From positions 18,485 to 82,484 of the forward strand of contig NZ_JAPSLH010000013.1 of assembly GCF_031180965.1 (NCBI RefSeq): DNA of 64,000 nt. Direction: 5' to 3'. The notes under the pieces are model-generated. The model saw nothing but the letters and a program-made list of their open reading frames with translations, ran no database searches and had not been told where the DNA came from. Made by a program: the position numbers and the translations under genes. The stretch comes from Chelativorans sp. Lineage in GTDB: Bacteria; Pseudomonadota; Alphaproteobacteria; Rhizobiales; Rhizobiaceae. Shown one piece after another: positions 27,914 to 37,720 of this stretch. How positions within the stretch are numbered: position 1 is the first letter of the stretch; every line of letters begins with the position of its first letter.

Positions 27914-29008
27914 TCATCCTCTGCGGTAGCGGTGGGGCGAGAAGGGAAGGGGGTGCACGTTCATCGGGATGCGGTTTCCCCGCACCTCGGCGAAGAGTGG
28001 AGTTCCAACGGCGCTTGCGTCCTCGGCCACGTAGCCCATGGCGATCGGGTGGTTCACGGATGGTCCAAAGCCACCGGAGGTGACGCGGCCGACCGTTCGG
28101 CCGTCCTCCGTCATCAGAACGGCGCCGGCACGTACCGGCTGGCGGCCTTCGGGCTTCAGGCCGATGCGGGTTTCCCTAGGACCTTCAGCGAGGATGCGGC
28201 GCAGGGCATCGGCCCCGATGAATCGGCCCTGCTCGCGCAGCGGTTTTGGAATCGCCCAGAGGATGGCGGCCGAAGCCGGATCGGTGATCTCGTCCAGATC
28301 CTGGCCGTGCAGGCAGAGGCCGGCTTCGAGCCTGAGACTGTCACGGGCGGCAAGGCCGATCCACATGGCGCGCTCGTCGGCGAGGATCTTTTCGGCGAAG
28401 GTCCGCGCCTCGTCCGGCGGCAGCGCGATCTCGAAACCGTCCTCGCCCGTATAGCCGGAGCGGGAAGCAAACCAGTTTTCGCGCGGCTCGACTGCCGTCA
28501 TGAAGGTGAGGTCGGAAAGATCGAGCCCCGCGCCGAGGAGCACGCTTTCGGCATCCGGCCCTTGGAGGGCCAGCAGGACACGTTTGAGCGGGGTGAAGCG
28601 GACGTCGAAATCCTCTGCGATCTTACGGAAATGCGCCTCGTCCTTGGCGGCATTGCCGGCATTCGCCACGACCATGAAGCGGTCGGGCCCGAGACGGGTG
28701 ACGATCAGATCGTCGATGATGCCGGCAGCGTCGGTAAGCAGGACCGTGTACTTGGACTTGCCCTCGCCGAGGGCGGCCGCGTCGAGCGGGCAGGCGCGGG
28801 CGAGGAAGGCCGCAGCACCTGGACCGTCGACGGCGAAAAGCTGCATGTGGGAGATGTCAAAGAGGCCGGCTTTTTCCCGCGTGTGGATGTGTTCCTTCAT
28901 CACCCCAGCAGGATAGGTCAGCGGCATGCGCCAGCCGGCGAAGGCGCCGAAGCGCGCACCGGCTTCCTCATGCATGGCCTCGAGGGGGAGGTGTTTCTCG
29001 CTCATCAT
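27914..29008 (-). CDS. gcvT: Aminomethyltransferase (glycine cleavage T protein)
   Basis: Transfers the methylene group from the H protein to tetrahydrofolate with release of ammonia. The 364-residue protein shows the folate-binding N-terminal domain ([25 protein letters not shown]), YTGEDGFEI in the middle, and a C-terminal barrel. It is the first gene of the operon; its leader carries a tandem glycine riboswitch. Two adjacent ATGs are possible starts. Confidence 0.96.
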   Translation of the reverse strand: MMSEKHLPLEAMHEEAGARFGAFAGWRMPLTYPAGVMKEHIHTREKAGLFDISHMQLFAVDGPGAAAFLARACPLDAAALGEGKSKYTVLLTDAAGIIDDLIVTRLGPDRFMVVANAGNAAKDEAHFRKIAEDFDVRFTPLKRVLLALQGPDAESVLLGAGLDLSDLTFMTAVEPRENWFASRSGYTGEDGFEIALPPDEARTFAEKILADERAMWIGLAARDSLRLEAGLCLHGQDLDEITDPASAAILWAIPKPLREQGRFIGADALRRILAEGPRETRIGLKPEGRQPVRAGAVLMTEDGRTVGRVTSGGFGPSVNHPIAMGYVAEDASAVGTPLFAEVRGNRIPMNVHPLPFSPHRYRRG

Positions 29009-29049
29009 TCCTCCAAAGTTGCACGCACGCCGCTTGCGCGACGTGTCCG

Positions 29050-29232
29050 TGCCCCTCTGTCGGAAGCCTGAGAGACTCGCGCCGCCGGAACCCTGTCGGC
29101 AACGCTTACACCTTCGGCGCGGGGGCGAAGCCCCGACTTTCCAGAGTGTCTAACCCATCCGCGGTTCTTTTGCCTGAGAGATTTCGGGCGATTTCCCCTT
29201 CGGCGGCAACTTGTGCTGCTCTCTCCCACGGA
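29050..29232 (-). promoter_or_regulatory. Tandem glycine riboswitch in the gcvT leader
   Basis: Read on the minus strand, two aptamers follow each other. The first (about 29232-29166) has GGGAGAG, GCCGCCGAAGGGG and CTCTCAGGCAAAAG, and the second (about 29155-29050) has ACTCTGGAAAG, GCCGAAGG, CTCTCAGGC and GACAGAGGGG. These are the conserved cores of the glycine riboswitch, which in other bacteria activates gcvTHP when glycine is abundant. The second aptamer ends about 40 bases before the gcvT start, so the expression platform must be short and may act on translation. Confidence 0.93.
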
Positions 29233-29261
29233 CGGGCAGGGCTTGGCCCTCGACAACTCCA

Positions 29262-29290
29262 TACCTAGCGCAGCCAGGCAGGCTTGTCAC
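29262..29290 (-). promoter_or_regulatory. Probable promoter of the riboswitch-gcvTHP unit
   Basis: On the minus strand GTGACA and TAGGTA are spaced by 17 bases, about 30 bases before the first riboswitch aptamer and beyond the end of the upstream YaiI gene. The -10 box is a weak match. Confidence 0.4.
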
Positions 29291-29313
29291 GTGCAGCCTT
29301 TGCTCTCCACAAG

Positions 29314-29823
29314 CTATGCATCATCGCATCGGCCAGCGCCGGAAGACGGCGCGAGCCACCATTCAAGCCGATCCGCCGCGCGCATCGCCCTCCGCACGGC
29401 GGCGTCGAAGGCCTGAAGGAAGGCGCTGCGGTCCTTTTGTGAAAAGCCAGGGTTGAAACCTTTGATCTCACCCGATTCGCGCAGATCCTGCTTCAGATTG
29501 CGCATCGCGACATCCATGCCGATCGTTTCGCGGGTGAAAGTGCGGCCCGTGGGCCCGAGCACCTGCAGTTCTTTCTCCACGAGCCGCGCCGCCAGGGGCA
29601 CATCTGCTGTGACGGCAATGTCGCCCTCCGTCGCGTGCTGGACGATCCAGTCGTCAGCCGCATCGGCTTTTCCAGGCACCACCACATGCCGCACCATTGG
29701 ATCGCGCGAGGGCCGGAGGCCTCCATTGGAGACGAAGACGACGGGCAGGCCGTGGCGCTCGGCCACGCGGGTGACCTCGTCCTTTACCGGGCAGGCGTCG
29801 GCATCGACGTAGATGGTGGGCAT
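29314..29823 (-). CDS. YaiI/YqxD family protein (DUF188, PIN-like)
   Basis: A 169-residue protein that matches the YaiI/YqxD family: it starts with IYVDADACPVKDE, contains DDWIVQHATEGDIAVTADVPLA and ends with FSQKDRSAFLQAFD. The acidic residues resemble those of PIN-type nucleases, but no activity is established for the family. It is divergent from pccA and upstream of the riboswitch-controlled gcv operon without obvious functional link. Confidence 0.88.
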   Translation of the reverse strand: MPTIYVDADACPVKDEVTRVAERHGLPVVFVSNGGLRPSRDPMVRHVVVPGKADAADDWIVQHATEGDIAVTADVPLAARLVEKELQVLGPTGRTFTRETIGMDVAMRNLKQDLRESGEIKGFNPGFSQKDRSAFLQAFDAAVRRAMRAADRLEWWLAPSSGAGRCDDA

Positions 29824-29963
29824 GATTCCTCGGCGTTCTTGAAGAGCGTCGCAACAGTCCGCTAGGGGAGCTAGCTGCGCTCTGAGTCAAGTACCTGTCG
29901 CCAAATTGCTTGAGCAGGTCAATCCGAGTTCATAAAAAGGGCTTCAGGAGGGGAAAACGGCGC

Positions 29964-31976
29964 ATGTTCAAAAAGATACTGATTGCCAACCGCGGCGAGA
30001 TCGCGTGCCGCGTCATCAAGACGGCGCGGAAGATGGGCATCGCCACCGTCGCAATCTATTCCGAAGCCGACGCGGATGCGGTGCATGTGGACATGGCCGA
30101 CGAGGCGGTGGCGATCGGCCCTGCGCCGGCCAGCCAGAGCTATCTCGCTGCCGACCGCATCATCGCCGCATGCAAGGAGACCGGCGCCGAGGCCGTGCAT
30201 CCAGGCTATGGTTTCCTGTCCGAGAACGCGGATTTCTGCGAGCGGCTCGAAGCGGAAGGTATCGTCTTCATCGGCCCAAAGCCCAAGGCGATCCGCGCCA
30301 TGGGCGACAAGATCACTTCCAAGAAGATCGCGGCTGAGGCCGGCGTTTCCACCGTACCCGGCCACATGGGCCTGATCGAGGATGCGGAGCATGCGACAAA
30401 GATTGCGGCCGAGATCGGGTATCCGGTAATGATCAAGGCTTCCGCTGGCGGCGGCGGTAAGGGCATGCGGATCGCCTGGAACGATGCGGAAGCGCGTGAA
30501 GGCTTCGAGCGCTCGCGCTCGGAGGCGGCATCCTCCTTCGGCGACGACCGCATTTTCATCGAGAAATTCATCGAAGAGCCGCGTCATATCGAGATACAGG
30601 TGCTGGCGGACGCTTTCGGTAACTGTGTTTATCTGGGCGAGCGCGAATGCTCCATCCAGCGCCGCAACCAGAAGATCGTCGAGGAGGCGCCTTCGCCCTT
30701 CCTTGACGAGGCGACGCGGAGCGCCATGGGGGAGCAGGCGGTGGCCCTGGCTAAGGCCGTGGACTACCAGAGCGCTGGCACTGTCGAGTTCATCGTCGAC
30801 AGGAACCGCAACTTCTTCTTCCTTGAGATGAACACGCGCCTGCAGGTGGAGCACCCGGTCACGGAACTCGTTACCGGGCTCGATCTGGTCGAGCAGATGA
30901 TCCGGATCGCAGCGGGCGAAAAGTTGGGGTTGGCGCAAGCCGATGTGAAATTCACCGGATGGGCCATCGAAAGCCGCATCTATGCCGAGGATCCCACTCG
31001 CAACTTCCTGCCCTCCATCGGTCGTCTCAAGCGATATCGTCCGCCGGAGGAGGGTCAGGGAGGCGATATCGTGGTGCGCAACGACACCGGCGTGGCCGAG
31101 GGGTCGGAGATATCCATGTTTTACGATCCGATGATCGCAAAACTCTGTACCTGGGCCCCGGACCGGATCAAGGCGATCAATGCCATGTCCGAGGCGCTCG
31201 ATCGTTTTGTGCTCGACGGGATCGAGCACAACATTCCGTTCCTCTCCGCCCTGATGCGCCATCCGCGCTGGCGCGAAGGCCGGCTCTCGACCGGCTTCAT
31301 CGCCGAGGAATATCCGGACGGGTTTTCCGTTTCCCCACCCGATGGGGAGGAGCGGATCCTCTTCTGCGCCGCAGCGCTTGCCGTAGAACTCGTGCGTGGC
31401 AAGCGGCTTGACCGTCTCCCGGGGCGCCTGGGGCCCCCCTCCGGCGACTTCAGGCGCGAGTGGGTGGTAAAGCTCCACGAGGACTATGTGGCAGTGCAGG
31501 TCGTGAGAGGCGCCGTCTCCGTCCCCCTGGAACTGGAACTCGCCGTTGAAGGAGCCGGCCCAGTGACGGTGGCTTCTTCCTGGCGGCCGGGCGAACCGAT
31601 TTGGCAAGGGCAGATCAATGGCAATCCGGTTGCGATCCAGATTCGCCCTGTCCTCAACGGGGTCCGGCTTTCCCGCAAAGGGCGTGCCGCCACGCTTCAT
31701 GTCCTGTCGCCGCGCGTGGCGGAACTGGACCGCCTGATGCCAGCCCGCAGGGTGGCAGATAGTTCTAAGAAGCTGCTCTGCCCGATGCCGGGGCTTGTCA
31801 TCTCGATTGGTGTGAAGGAGGGGCAGGAGGTGAAGGCAGGCGAGGTGCTGGCCGTTGTGGAAGCGATGAAGATGGAAAACGTGCTGCGCGCCGAGCGCGA
31901 CTGCACCATCGCCGCCGTCAACGCAGCGCCCGGGGACAGCCTCGCCGTTGACGCGGTCATCATGGAATTTGCTTAG
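29964..31976 (+). CDS. pccA: Propionyl/acetyl-CoA carboxylase alpha subunit (biotin carboxylase + biotin carrier)
   Basis: Carboxylates its own biotin with ATP and bicarbonate and then supplies CO2 for propionyl-CoA carboxylation. The 670-residue protein has the biotin carboxylase domain (ANRGEIACRV at the start, ATP-grasp loop ASAGGGGKGMRI, catalytic NTRLQVEHPVTE), a linker, and a C-terminal biotinyl domain with K636 in EAMKMEN. The ATG at 29964 has AGGAGGGG ten bases upstream; the longer frame lacks support. The beta subunit gene is not adjacent. Methylmalonyl-CoA epimerase at 51.2 kb and BirA at 48.7 kb serve the same pathway. Confidence 0.9.
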   Translation: MFKKILIANRGEIACRVIKTARKMGIATVAIYSEADADAVHVDMADEAVAIGPAPASQSYLAADRIIAACKETGAEAVHPGYGFLSENADFCERLEAEGIVFIGPKPKAIRAMGDKITSKKIAAEAGVSTVPGHMGLIEDAEHATKIAAEIGYPVMIKASAGGGGKGMRIAWNDAEAREGFERSRSEAASSFGDDRIFIEKFIEEPRHIEIQVLADAFGNCVYLGERECSIQRRNQKIVEEAPSPFLDEATRSAMGEQAVALAKAVDYQSAGTVEFIVDRNRNFFFLEMNTRLQVEHPVTELVTGLDLVEQMIRIAAGEKLGLAQADVKFTGWAIESRIYAEDPTRNFLPSIGRLKRYRPPEEGQGGDIVVRNDTGVAEGSEISMFYDPMIAKLCTWAPDRIKAINAMSEALDRFVLDGIEHNIPFLSALMRHPRWREGRLSTGFIAEEYPDGFSVSPPDGEERILFCAAALAVELVRGKRLDRLPGRLGPPSGDFRREWVVKLHEDYVAVQVVRGAVSVPLELELAVEGAGPVTVASSWRPGEPIWQGQINGNPVAIQIRPVLNGVRLSRKGRAATLHVLSPRVAELDRLMPARRVADSSKKLLCPMPGLVISIGVKEGQEVKAGEVLAVVEAMKMENVLRAERDCTIAAVNAAPGDSLAVDAVIMEFA

Positions 31977-32014
31977 CCGGACAGCCGATTCGGCTTGCGC
32001 ATCGGCGCGGCAAA

Positions 32015-33304
32015 CTACCTTTGCGCCTCGCCGAAGGTGGGTTCGGTTTCGGCCTCTTGCTCGGCTCTGGGCTCTTCCGGTCCGGGTTCGCGCATCTCGG
32101 TCTGTCCTGCCGCCGCAAGTGCGCGCGAGAAATCTCCCTTCCGCGCTACCTCTACCCGTTCCAGCCCCAGCCACGAAGCCATGATCTCGAGCGCCCTCCA
32201 GAGCTCTTCCGCCGTTTCCGGCGGCGCGCCGGGTTCGGAGTGGGCGGCCTGCACGCGCAGTGCACCAATCTGGCGGTCGGCCTTCAGATCGACGCGGGCG
32301 ACGATCCTTTCGCCAAGCAGGAACGGATAGACATAGTAGCCGTAGACCCGCTTGTGAGCGGGCGTATAGATCTCGATGCGGTAGTGGAAATCAAACAGCC
32401 GCTCGGTGCGCGAGCGCTCCCAGATCAGCGGGTCGAAGGGTGCGAGAAGCGCCCGCGCCTCCACTCTCCGTGGCATGCGGGCATCGCGATGCATGTAGGC
32501 CTTCTGCGGCCAGCCTTTCACTGCGACTGGGAGGAGAACGCCGTTCTCCACCAGTTCGTCGATGCGCGGATAGGCGTCCTCGGGCGACAGACGGAAATAG
32601 TCGCGCAGATCGCTTGGCGTCGCCACGCCAAGCGCCCGGGCGGAAATCTCGATGAGCGCGCGCTGCGCATCTTCGGGTGAGGGGGTCGGTGCGGCAACGA
32701 TAGCGGGCGGCAGCACGCGTTCGGGAAGGTCGTACAGGCGTTCGAAGCTCGGCCGACGGGAATGGGTCGTCACCAGGCCCGCCCAGAACAGCCATTCGAG
32801 CGCGCGCTTGGCGTCGCTCCACTGCCACCAGCCCGTAGTGCCCTTGTGACCGTCTATGTCGGAGGCGCCTAGGGGACCTCGCGCCGCCACCTCCGCGAGC
32901 ACTTGGTCGATAAAGGCGCGCTGCTCGCGGCCGAAACGAGCAAGTCCGCCATAGATGCCGCTCCCTTCTTGAGCACGGGCCATACGCCAGCGCAGGAGCG
33001 GCTGCGTTTCGACCGGCAAAAGCGAGGCCTCATGCGCCCAATACTCGAACAGCGAGCGCGGCTTTCGCGAGGAGGCGCGGTCGAGAAGCCCGGCATGATA
33101 AGGGCCGAGCCGGGAAAAGAGCGGCATGTAGTGGGCGCGCACCGCCACATTGACCGAGTCGATTTGAAAAAGGCCGGTGCGGGCAAGGACGCGACCGAGA
33201 TGGCGCCGCTCCACCGAGCCATCTGGCGCCCGGTCCGCAAAGCCTTGCGCAGCGAGGGCAATTCGCCGCACTTCTTTCAGCGTCAGCCTTTCCTTTGCCC
33301 TCAT
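32015..33304 (-). CDS. YcaQ/AlkX-like winged-helix DNA glycosylase family protein
   Basis: A 429-residue protein of the DUF1006/YcaQ group. E. coli YcaQ (AlkX) unhooks DNA interstrand crosslinks with a QxD catalytic motif; here Q47-I48-D49 in LFQIDSVNV is preserved, followed by the typical YMPLFSRLG and winged-helix segments. The C-terminal 40 residues are acidic and low in complexity, absent from the conserved core. It converges with pccA. Crosslink repair is inferred from the motif and family. Confidence 0.8.
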   Translation of the reverse strand: MRAKERLTLKEVRRIALAAQGFADRAPDGSVERRHLGRVLARTGLFQIDSVNVAVRAHYMPLFSRLGPYHAGLLDRASSRKPRSLFEYWAHEASLLPVETQPLLRWRMARAQEGSGIYGGLARFGREQRAFIDQVLAEVAARGPLGASDIDGHKGTTGWWQWSDAKRALEWLFWAGLVTTHSRRPSFERLYDLPERVLPPAIVAAPTPSPEDAQRALIEISARALGVATPSDLRDYFRLSPEDAYPRIDELVENGVLLPVAVKGWPQKAYMHRDARMPRRVEARALLAPFDPLIWERSRTERLFDFHYRIEIYTPAHKRVYGYYVYPFLLGERIVARVDLKADRQIGALRVQAAHSEPGAPPETAEELWRALEIMASWLGLERVEVARKGDFSRALAAAGQTEMREPGPEEPRAEQEAETEPTFGEAQR

Positions 33305-33679
33305 TGCTTGCTCCAGCTCCGGGAATCCGCGGGGAAATTAAGCGTTTGGCGCGCGCAGCACCACCCGTTTGCAGGATATCGGGTACACCATCCTGACAAA
33401 ATTTCGCTCCGGCGGCGCAGGGGCGCTTCAAATCGCGCCGAAACGACCTAGATGAGGCCTAGCCGCTGGAACGCGTGGCGGACGCCGCGGTCTTACCTCG
33501 AAAGCAGATGCCGGGTCGCGCTTGCCCGATTCTTGCCAAGATGGCTTGCGTCACCCGACCGCCTGCGCTAACCCTCGCCGCGTTGCAACATGGGCTTGCC
33601 TCGCTGCCGGTCTCGCCAGCCAGCGTAATTGCAATGCGCCCAGTACGGAGCCTGCCGGCCAGGCAACGGAAGTTGGAAA
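33305..33679. other. Regulatory gap upstream of the nuo operon
   Basis: The 375 bases between the divergent YcaQ-like and nuoA genes hold no convincing coding sequence. The nuo promoter must lie here or read through from it, but I could not pick a convincing -35/-10 pair. The best weak candidate is TTGCGT-N17-TAACCC near 33548. A weak GGA-containing site precedes the nuoA ATG. Confidence 0.4.
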
Positions 33680-34045
33680 ATGAACGATCTCTTGAGTTCG
33701 TATCTACCCATCATCATCTTCATCGGGGTGGCGCTGGGGCTCTGCCTCGTGCTGATCGCCGCGCCTTTCGTCGTGGCGTTCAGGAATCCCGATCCGGAGA
33801 AGCTCTCGGCCTATGAATGCGGCTTCAACGCGTTCGACGACGCGCGCATGAAGTTCGACGTGCGCTTCTACCTCGTCTCGATCCTGTTCATCATCTTCGA
33901 TCTGGAGGTGGCGTTCCTGTTTCCCTGGGCCGTTTCCTTTGGCGAGATTGGATGGTTCGGCTTTTGGTCGATGATGATCTTCCTGGGCGTGTTGACGGTT
34001 GGCTTCATCTACGAATGGAAAAAGGGAGCGCTGGAATGGGATTGA
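33680..34045 (+). CDS. nuoA: NADH-quinone oxidoreductase subunit A
   Basis: A 121-residue membrane subunit of complex I with three transmembrane helices and the conserved YECGF loop that contacts the quinone-site region. First gene of the 14-gene operon. It overlaps nuoB by 10 bases, which implies coupled translation. Confidence 0.96.
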   Translation: MNDLLSSYLPIIIFIGVALGLCLVLIAAPFVVAFRNPDPEKLSAYECGFNAFDDARMKFDVRFYLVSILFIIFDLEVAFLFPWAVSFGEIGWFGFWSMMIFLGVLTVGFIYEWKKGALEWD

Positions 34046-34608
34046 ACCAGACCCTCGTTGCGCAACAACCCCGCGGCATCATCGACCCGAATACCGGCAA
34101 GCCGGTGGGCGCGAATGATCCGTTTTTTAACGACATCAACGAAGAGCTCACCGACAAGGGTTTTCTCGTCACTTCATCCGAGGCGCTGGTCACCTGGGCC
34201 CGCACCGGCTCGCTTATGTGGATGACCTTCGGCCTCGCCTGCTGCGCGGTGGAGATGATGCACATGTCCATGCCGCGCTATGACGCAGAGCGTTTCGGCA
34301 TCGCGCCGCGGGCGAGCCCACGCCAATCGGACGTGATGATCGTCGCCGGCACGCTAACGAACAAAATGGCGCCGGCGCTGCGCAAGGTCTATGACCAGAT
34401 GCCGGAGCCGCGCTACGTCATCTCCATGGGCTCCTGCGCAAATGGCGGCGGCTATTACCATTATTCCTACTCGGTGGTACGCGGCTGCGACCGCATCGTG
34501 CCGATCGACATCTATGTGCCCGGCTGCCCGCCCAGTGCGGAAGCGCTGCTCTACGGCATTCTTCTCCTGCAGAAGAAGATCCGCCGCACGGGTACGATAG
34601 AGCGCTAG
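34036..34608 (+). CDS. nuoB: NADH-quinone oxidoreductase subunit B
   Basis: A 190-residue peripheral subunit that holds Fe-S cluster N2, the last before quinone. The ligands are visible as the tandem cysteines in LACCAVEMM and single cysteines in GSCANGGG and PGCPPS. The ATG at 34036 lies inside the end of nuoA. A short variable N-terminus precedes the conserved core. Confidence 0.97.
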   Translation: MGLNQTLVAQQPRGIIDPNTGKPVGANDPFFNDINEELTDKGFLVTSSEALVTWARTGSLMWMTFGLACCAVEMMHMSMPRYDAERFGIAPRASPRQSDVMIVAGTLTNKMAPALRKVYDQMPEPRYVISMGSCANGGGYYHYSYSVVRGCDRIVPIDIYVPGCPPSAEALLYGILLLQKKIRRTGTIER

Positions 34609-34616
34609 GAGGCACA

Positions 34617-35219
34617 ATGAGCGAAGCGCTGCGGGACCTTGCAGGATACATCAAGGAGAAGCTGGACGGGCGGGTTCAGGACTGGGCGGTCGCCTATGGC
34701 GAACTGACCCTCTTCGTGGAGCCGGGCGACATCATCGATGTGCTCACTTTCCTCAAGACGGATGTGCAGTGCCAGTTCTTCGCCTTCGTCGACATCTGCG
34801 GCGTGGACTATCCCGCACGCGAGAAACGCTTCGAGGTCGTCTATCATCTCCTCTCGCCGCGGCAGAACCAGCGCATCCGCGTAAAGGTCTCGACCGACGA
34901 AGAGACGCCGATCCCTTCCGTCATCGAAGTGTTCCCGGCGGCGAACTGGTACGAGCGCGAGGTCTACGATCTCTACGGCGTGCTCTTCACCGACCACCCG
35001 GACCTGCGCCGCATCCTGACGGACTATGGTTTCGAGGGGCATCCGCTGCGAAAGGACTTTCCGCTGACCGGCTTCGTCGAGGTCCGCTACGACGATGAGG
35101 CGAAGCGCGTGATTTACGAGCCTGTCGAACTCCGCCAGGAGTTCAGGAATTTCGATTTCCTTTCACCTTGGGAGGGGACGGAGTACGTCCTGCCCGGGGA
35201 TGAGAAGGCGAAGCAGTGA
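34617..35219 (+). CDS. nuoC: NADH-quinone oxidoreductase subunit C
   Basis: A 200-residue subunit of the connecting module (30-kDa homologue). The signature runs through [29 protein letters not shown] in parts, and the C-terminus is typical. It is separate from nuoD, unlike the NuoCD fusion of enterobacteria. An AGGAGG site precedes the ATG. Confidence 0.97.
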   Translation: MSEALRDLAGYIKEKLDGRVQDWAVAYGELTLFVEPGDIIDVLTFLKTDVQCQFFAFVDICGVDYPAREKRFEVVYHLLSPRQNQRIRVKVSTDEETPIPSVIEVFPAANWYEREVYDLYGVLFTDHPDLRRILTDYGFEGHPLRKDFPLTGFVEVRYDDEAKRVIYEPVELRQEFRNFDFLSPWEGTEYVLPGDEKAKQ

Positions 35220-35234
35220 TCTGGAAGGTGTCGC

Positions 35235-36425
35235 GTGGCTGAAGCTACCGTCCGCAACTTCAACATCAATTTCGGCCCGCAGCATCCGGCTGCGCACGGC
35301 GTGCTGCGCCTCGTGCTGGAACTCGACGGCGAGATTGTCGAGCGGGTCGATCCGCATATCGGCCTGCTTCACCGCGGCACCGAGAAGTTGATCGAATACA
35401 AGACCTACCTGCAGGCGCTGCCCTATTTCGACCGGCTCGACTATGTCGCGCCGATGAATCAGGAGCATGCCTGGGCCTTGGCGATCGAGCGGCTGCTCGG
35501 CATCGAAGTGCCGATCCGCGGCCAGCTGATCCGCGTGCTCTATTCCGAGATCAGCCGCATCCTGAACCATCTCCTGAATGTCACCACCCAGGCGATGGAT
35601 GTCGGCGCGCTAACGCCGCCCCTCTGGGGCTTCGAAGAGCGCGAGAAGCTAATGGTTTTTTACGAGCGCGCGTCCGGCGCACGCATGCATGCGGCCTATT
35701 TCCGGCCCGGGGGCGTCCATCAGGACCTGCCCGAGAAACTGGTCGAGGATATCGGCAGGTGGATCGATCCTTTCCACAAGACGCTGAATGATCTGGACGA
35801 GCTCCTGACGGAGAACCGCATCTTCAAGCAGCGCAATGTCGATATCGGCGTGGTCAGCCTTGAGGACGCCTGGGCCTGGGGCTTTTCCGGTGTGATGGTG
35901 CGCGGTTCGGGCGCCGCTTGGGACCTGCGCAAGAGCCAGCCCTACGAATGCTATCCGGAGATGGATTTCGATATCCCGGTCGGCAAGAATGGCGACAATT
36001 ACGACCGTTACTTGATCCGCATGGAAGAGATGCGCCAGTCGGCGAAGATCATGCGGCAATGCGTGGAGCGCCTGCTCGGTAAGGATCGCGTCGGACCGTT
36101 CGCAAACCAGGACGGCAAGGTGGTCCCGCCGAAGCGCGGCGCGATGAAGCGCTCGATGGAAGCGCTCATCCATCACTTCAAGCTCTACACGGAAGGCTTC
36201 CACGTGCCGGCTGGCGAGGTTTACGCCGCCGTAGAGGCGCCGAAGGGCGAGTTCGGCGTCTATCTCGTCGCCGACGGTACAAACAAGCCCTACCGCTGCA
36301 AGCTGCGAGCGCCGGGCTTTGCGCATTTGCAGGCTATGGATTTTCTCTGCCGCGGTCACCTGCTCGCCGACGTCGCCGCCGTCCTGGGCAGTCTCGACAT
36401 CGTGTTTGGTGAGGTAGACAGATAA
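35235..36425 (+). CDS. nuoD: NADH-quinone oxidoreductase subunit D
   Basis: A 396-residue 49-kDa-type subunit that lines the quinone-binding cavity with NuoB. It shows [13 protein letters not shown] near the N-terminus, the HRGTEKL motif and a [12 protein letters not shown]-terminal segment. The start is GTG at 35235. The stop overlaps the nuoE ATG by one base. Confidence 0.97.
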   Translation: MAEATVRNFNINFGPQHPAAHGVLRLVLELDGEIVERVDPHIGLLHRGTEKLIEYKTYLQALPYFDRLDYVAPMNQEHAWALAIERLLGIEVPIRGQLIRVLYSEISRILNHLLNVTTQAMDVGALTPPLWGFEEREKLMVFYERASGARMHAAYFRPGGVHQDLPEKLVEDIGRWIDPFHKTLNDLDELLTENRIFKQRNVDIGVVSLEDAWAWGFSGVMVRGSGAAWDLRKSQPYECYPEMDFDIPVGKNGDNYDRYLIRMEEMRQSAKIMRQCVERLLGKDRVGPFANQDGKVVPPKRGAMKRSMEALIHHFKLYTEGFHVPAGEVYAAVEAPKGEFGVYLVADGTNKPYRCKLRAPGFAHLQAMDFLCRGHLLADVAAVLGSLDIVFGEVDR

Positions 36426-37711
36426 TGGCAGTCCGCCGTCTCGCAGACGAAGCCGTCCAGCCTCGGGGCTTTGCCTTCACGGCCGAGAACGAGGCATGGG
36501 CGCATCAGACGATCCGGAAATATCCGCCGGGACGCCAGCATTCGGCGGTCATCCCGCTCTTGATGCGCGCCCAGGAGCAGGAAGGCTGGGTCACCCGTGC
36601 GGCCATCGAATATGTGGCGAAGATGCTCGACATGGCGCTGATCCGCGTCCTCGAGGTGGCTACTTTCTATACGCAATTCCAGCTGGCGCCCGTCGGCACG
36701 CGCGCTCATGTACAGGTCTGCGGCACCACCCCCTGCATGCTCAGGGGGGCGGGCGAGCTGATCGAGGTTTGCAAGAAGAAGATCCACCCGGAGCAGTTCC
36801 ACACCAATGAGGCGGGCACGCTCTCCTGGGAAGAAGTGGAATGTCAGGGCGCCTGCGTGAACGCGCCCATGATCATGATCTTCAAGGACACTTATGAGGA
36901 TCTGACGCCGGAGCGGCTCGAACAGATCATCGACGCTTTCGAAGCGGGCAGGGGGCACGAGGTCAAACCCGGCCCGCAGATCGATCGCTTCAATTCGGCT
37001 CCCGCCTCCGGCTTCACCACGCTTACCGACGAGAGCGTGGTCATCAAGTTCCCGCAAACCGAGGAGAAGGTGGGTCGCCGGGGCAAGGCGGAGGCGCCAG
37101 GTGTTGCCGTCCCGCCGACGCGTGCGGGCCGGCCGGTGACGGATGCGCTGGAAACCGATCCCGCGATCAAGTCGCCATCGCCGGTGAAGGCGCGCCAGAG
37201 GGGGGAGAAGGCCGAAAGCGTCGCCCCGCCGCAGGAGGATGCAATCCAGGCGGATCGCGTGGCCGAGGAGGCCGAAGTCGCTTCGCGCACCCGCCACCAC
37301 AGCGACAAGCCGCGCGAGGAATCGCCGTCCCTGCGCGCCGCGGAATTGAAGAAGCAGCGAGCGGCGCCGGGGATGGATCTCGGGCCAGAATCGCCCGAAA
37401 GGGAGAAGACCGTCGAGCCGGTTGCCGAGGGTGGAAAGCGCGCCCCGCAAGGGATCGAACGCCCCGCCCAGCCCGACGACCTGCAGATGATCGCCGGCAT
37501 CGGCCCGCGCGTCGAGGCGGTCCTGCATAGCCTGGGTGTGTACACCTTCGCCCAGATTGCCGCATGGGGGCCTGCTGAACGCGCATGGGTGAATTCCCAT
37601 CTGCGGTTCAACGGCCGCATCGAGCGTGAGGATTGGGTCCGCCAAGCGGAAGTGCTCGCCCGGGGCGGCGCCGAAGAATATGAGCGCGTCTTCGGCAGGA
37701 AGCCGCGCTAG
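36425..37711 (+). CDS. nuoE: NADH-quinone oxidoreductase subunit E with C-terminal helix-hairpin-helix-like extension
   Basis: Residues 1-185 form the normal 24-kDa-type subunit with a [2Fe-2S] cluster held by C99, C104, C140 and C144. The total of 428 residues is more than twice the usual size. Residues 215-345 are a charged, disordered linker, and 351-428 form a helix-hairpin-helix-like domain beginning DLQMIAGIGPRVEAVLHSLG, as seen in rhizobial NuoE and in some ribosomal or nuclease-associated proteins. The role of the extension in complex I is not known to me. There is no frameshift, and the junction is in frame without a start signal for a separate gene. Confidence 0.93.
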   Translation: MAVRRLADEAVQPRGFAFTAENEAWAHQTIRKYPPGRQHSAVIPLLMRAQEQEGWVTRAAIEYVAKMLDMALIRVLEVATFYTQFQLAPVGTRAHVQVCGTTPCMLRGAGELIEVCKKKIHPEQFHTNEAGTLSWEEVECQGACVNAPMIMIFKDTYEDLTPERLEQIIDAFEAGRGHEVKPGPQIDRFNSAPASGFTTLTDESVVIKFPQTEEKVGRRGKAEAPGVAVPPTRAGRPVTDALETDPAIKSPSPVKARQRGEKAESVAPPQEDAIQADRVAEEAEVASRTRHHSDKPREESPSLRAAELKKQRAAPGMDLGPESPEREKTVEPVAEGGKRAPQGIERPAQPDDLQMIAGIGPRVEAVLHSLGVYTFAQIAAWGPAERAWVNSHLRFNGRIEREDWVRQAEVLARGGAEEYERVFGRKPR

Positions 37712-37720
37712 GAGAAATAG

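Noticed and set aside
29919-32174. A 751-codon minus-strand frame opposite pccA
   Set aside because: Fully antisense to a clear biotin carboxylase gene and without any family motif.
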